DNA of 7,576 nucleotides, from assembly GCA_024278645.1 (NCBI GenBank), contig JAJRST010000175.1, forward strand, positions 1-7,576, read 5' to 3'. The notes below the pieces were generated by a model that made no database searches, was not told the DNA's origin, and was given only the letters and a program-made list of their open reading frames with translations. Of the stretch, positions 6,133 to 7,576 are shown one piece after another. The stretch's first letter is position 1, and each line of letters starts with the position of its first letter. Position numbers and translations under genes: made by a program. Origin of the DNA: a bacterium. GTDB taxonomy: Bacteria; Zhuqueibacterota; Zhuqueibacteria; Residuimicrobiales; Krinioviventaceae.

Positions 6133-7413
6133 TTAATTCAATGATGATGTGATGGAGATCATTTGGGACCTCGGCCAAATCCAGGATCAAGCCCCCGGAT
6201 GATGATGAATAGGGAACGCTTGTCCCGGTCAAAAATAATATCGCCGACTTTGGCGATCCTTCAAATTTGGGCAACAGAATTTTATTGTCCCTTTCCATCA
6301 CGTGGACAAATACTTTGTTTCCCTTTTGCGTGGTCACGCCCCATTTTTGCGGCGCAATGGGGCCGCCACGCGTGCCGTAAACGCTCTCGCCGTACACAGC
6401 CAGCCAGTCGCCGATCTTTTTCAGCACATCGATCTGTCGCTGCTCGATGCGACCGTCGAGCATGGGGCTGACGTTGAGCAGCAGGTTGCCGTCTCCGCCG
6501 ACCGTTTGCAGCAGGATGCGCAGGCACTCGTCCGCGGATTTCAGCTCGTCGTTGGGCTTCCACGCCCACTGCCGGCCGATAGTGATGCAGGATTCCCACG
6601 GCGTTTCCGGGTTAAAGGCGCCGACGCGCTGCTCCGGCGTCTCAAAGTCGCCGGCGAACCGCGCCCCCTTGCTGACGCCCTCCATGCCCGCGCGCCCCTT
6701 GTCGACGCGGTTGTTGATCAGCAGTTCGTCGTTCAGCCCGCGCAGCCAGGCGTACAAATCCATGCCCATCTCGTGCGTCCACGGCTCTTCCCATTCGCCG
6801 TCGAACCAGAGGACTTGCGTGTCATATTTTTCGATCAGCTCCCTGATCTGCCCTTTCATGTCGGCGACATATTTGGACATCTCTGCATTTTCCTTGCGCA
6901 TTTTTTGCCGTTCAGCAAATAGATGGGATAGTCGGGATGCCGCCAGTCTAGGATGGAATAATAGGTCCCGAACAGAATGCCGCGTCTCTTGCATGCCTCG
7001 GATAGTTCTTTGACAATGTCTCGCTTGAACGGCCCGGCCATGATGTCGTAATCGGTATAATCGGAATCCCACAAGGCAAAGCCGTCGTGGTGCTTTGTGA
7101 CCAGTATGATGTACTTCATTCCGGCCGCCTTGGCGATGCGCACCCATTCGTCGGCGTCAAAGAGCACGGGATTGAATTCTTTGTAAAGCTTGTCGTACTC
7201 TTCCGTCGGCACTTGCTTGCCGCGCGACCAGCCGATTTCCGTGCCGCGCAGGGTCACCGGCCCCCAGTGGATGAACATGCCGAAACGCATGTCCCGCCAT
7301 TTTTCCAGGGATGCCCGGTTGGTGTGCAGAGCCGGGTTGGCCTCGCCGCCGCCGCCGAGATTTTGCGCGGCGAGAGCCGAGGCTAATAAAAGGAGAAAAA
7401 GGAGCTGTTTCAT
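6125..7413 (-). pseudogene. Secreted alpha-L-fucosidase (GH29), split by a -1 frame change at A6
   Basis: Retaining fucosidase that releases L-fucose from glycans, probably exported. The upstream frame (7413 to 6856, 185 residues) starts with a signal peptide (MKQLLFLLLLASALAAQ) and carries GH29 blocks FGMFIHWGP (44-52), KHHDGFALWDS (107-117) and YYSILDWRHPDYP. After Lys171 it turns to nonsense and stops. The remaining family sequence lies in the -1 frame from 6901 to the TAG at 6125-6127: KYVADMKGQ, then VLWFDGEW with the presumed nucleophile Asp, INNRVDKG, GGDGNLLLNVSPMLDGR and the VYGTRGGP region. Joining the frames at the A6 run gives a 429-residue protein of normal GH29 length, with the nucleophile near Asp205. 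Neither half alone would make a complete barrel. The ATG at 7411-7413 has AGAGGT (7421-7426) 7 nt upstream. Causes could be mutation, a homopolymer sequencing error or programmed frameshifting. Confidence 0.9.
6901..6906 (-). other. A6 run where the fucosidase reading frame changes
   Basis: On the coding strand the sequence is GGC AAA AAA TGC in the upstream frame. Slipping back one base after the second AAA gives ATG CGC AAG GAA, which leads directly into the conserved second half. One extra A would have the same effect. The run resembles a -1 slippery site, but the base before it is C rather than A, no Shine-Dalgarno-like stimulator is visible just upstream, and only a weak stem can be drawn downstream. 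Confidence 0.6.
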
Positions 7414-7468
7414 GGGAGGGACCTCTTGGAATTTGTATAACTAAGCGGCGACTTGAGAGTATAACTCA

Positions 7469-7543
7469 CGCAAAGCCGCAATGACGCAAAGATGTCGCAA
7501 AGAAAACCAAAAAACTTTGCGATTTCTTTGCATGTACTTTGTG
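7469..7543. repeat. Head-to-head array of CGCAAAG heptamers upstream of the fucosidase
   Basis: CGCAAAG occurs on the plus strand at 7469-7475, 7485-7491 and 7496-7502, with a degenerate CGCAATG at 7477-7483. After a 12-nt A-rich gap it continues inverted as CTTTGCG (7515-7521), CTTTGCA (7526-7532) and CTTTGTG (7537-7543). The inverted units are 11 bp apart, about one helical turn. The centre forms a perfect 8-bp stem (TCGCAAAG/CTTTGCGA). The array lies 56 nt or more upstream of the fucosidase start and contains no gene. Confidence 0.75.
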
Positions 7544-7576
7544 CAACGATTCAGCCGCGAGGACAAAAATTGGCAA

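Noticed and set aside
6302..7013. Two overlapping plus-strand open frames opposite the fucosidase
   Set aside because: They lie wholly over sequence with clear GH29 blocks on the minus strand and carry no recognisable domains.
6902..7147. Upstream extension of the second fucosidase frame
   Set aside because: Between 7147 and the A6 run this frame is a shadow of the conserved first half; family sequence begins only near 6901.
7480..7520. Sigma-54 (-24/-12) promoter upstream of the fucosidase
   Set aside because: A TGG followed by TTTGC is present on the minus strand, but GG and GC are 8 nt apart rather than the required 10.
7469..7543. CRISPR array
   Set aside because: Units are only 7 bp, spacing is 8-19 bp and orientation flips midway; no repeats or spacers of CRISPR size and no cas genes.

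Overview
This 7.6 kb window carries five protein-coding loci, all on the minus strand, in the transcription order: alpha-L-fucosidase (GH29), AAA_14/DUF4143-type ATPase, MaoC-like hot-dog dehydratase, a membrane sensor histidine kinase, and an NtrC-type sigma-54-dependent response regulator. The gene types suggest a Gram-negative bacterium. The evidence is signal peptides on the fucosidase and kinase, a kinase with a large extracytoplasmic FG-GAP/VCBS-like sensor, and an NtrB/NtrC-style pair. A secreted GH29 and a propeller sensor fit uncultured FCB-group lineages such as Calditrichota or KSB1-like bacteria, but that placement is an impression from the proteins, not a search result.

Layout. 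Positions 1-200 hold no convincing gene. Positions 201-1547 hold the response regulator. Its reading frame is interrupted by one in-frame TAG at 330-332, exactly between the AAA+ domain and a perfectly preserved Fis-type helix-turn-helix. Positions 1571-4096 hold the partner kinase, 23 nt upstream of the regulator and probably in the same operon, behind a good sigma-70-like promoter (TTGCAA-17-TATACT). Positions 4240-4686 hold the MaoC-like enzyme, with a terminator-like hairpin that includes its stop codon. Positions 4798-5967 hold the ATPase. It is bracketed by two unrelated long inverted repeats: a 19-bp dyad over its ribosome binding site and a 20-bp dyad just after its stop. Positions 6125-7413 hold the fucosidase, split by a -1 frame change at a run of six A residues. 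Upstream of it, 7469-7543 carries an unusual array of CGCAAAG heptamers arranged head-to-head.

How the genes work together. The kinase and regulator form a two-component system: an outside signal sensed by a beta-propeller-like domain would be passed through a PAS domain and His611 to Asp54 of a sigma-54 activator. The fucosidase would act on fucosylated glycans in the cell envelope or outside. The ATPase and the MaoC enzyme have no evident tie to either.

Two of the five genes are broken by single-base-scale lesions whose downstream halves remain intact. This points to sequencing or assembly error, very recent mutation, or recoding. TAG also ends the kinase and fucosidase genes, which argues against general TAG reassignment.
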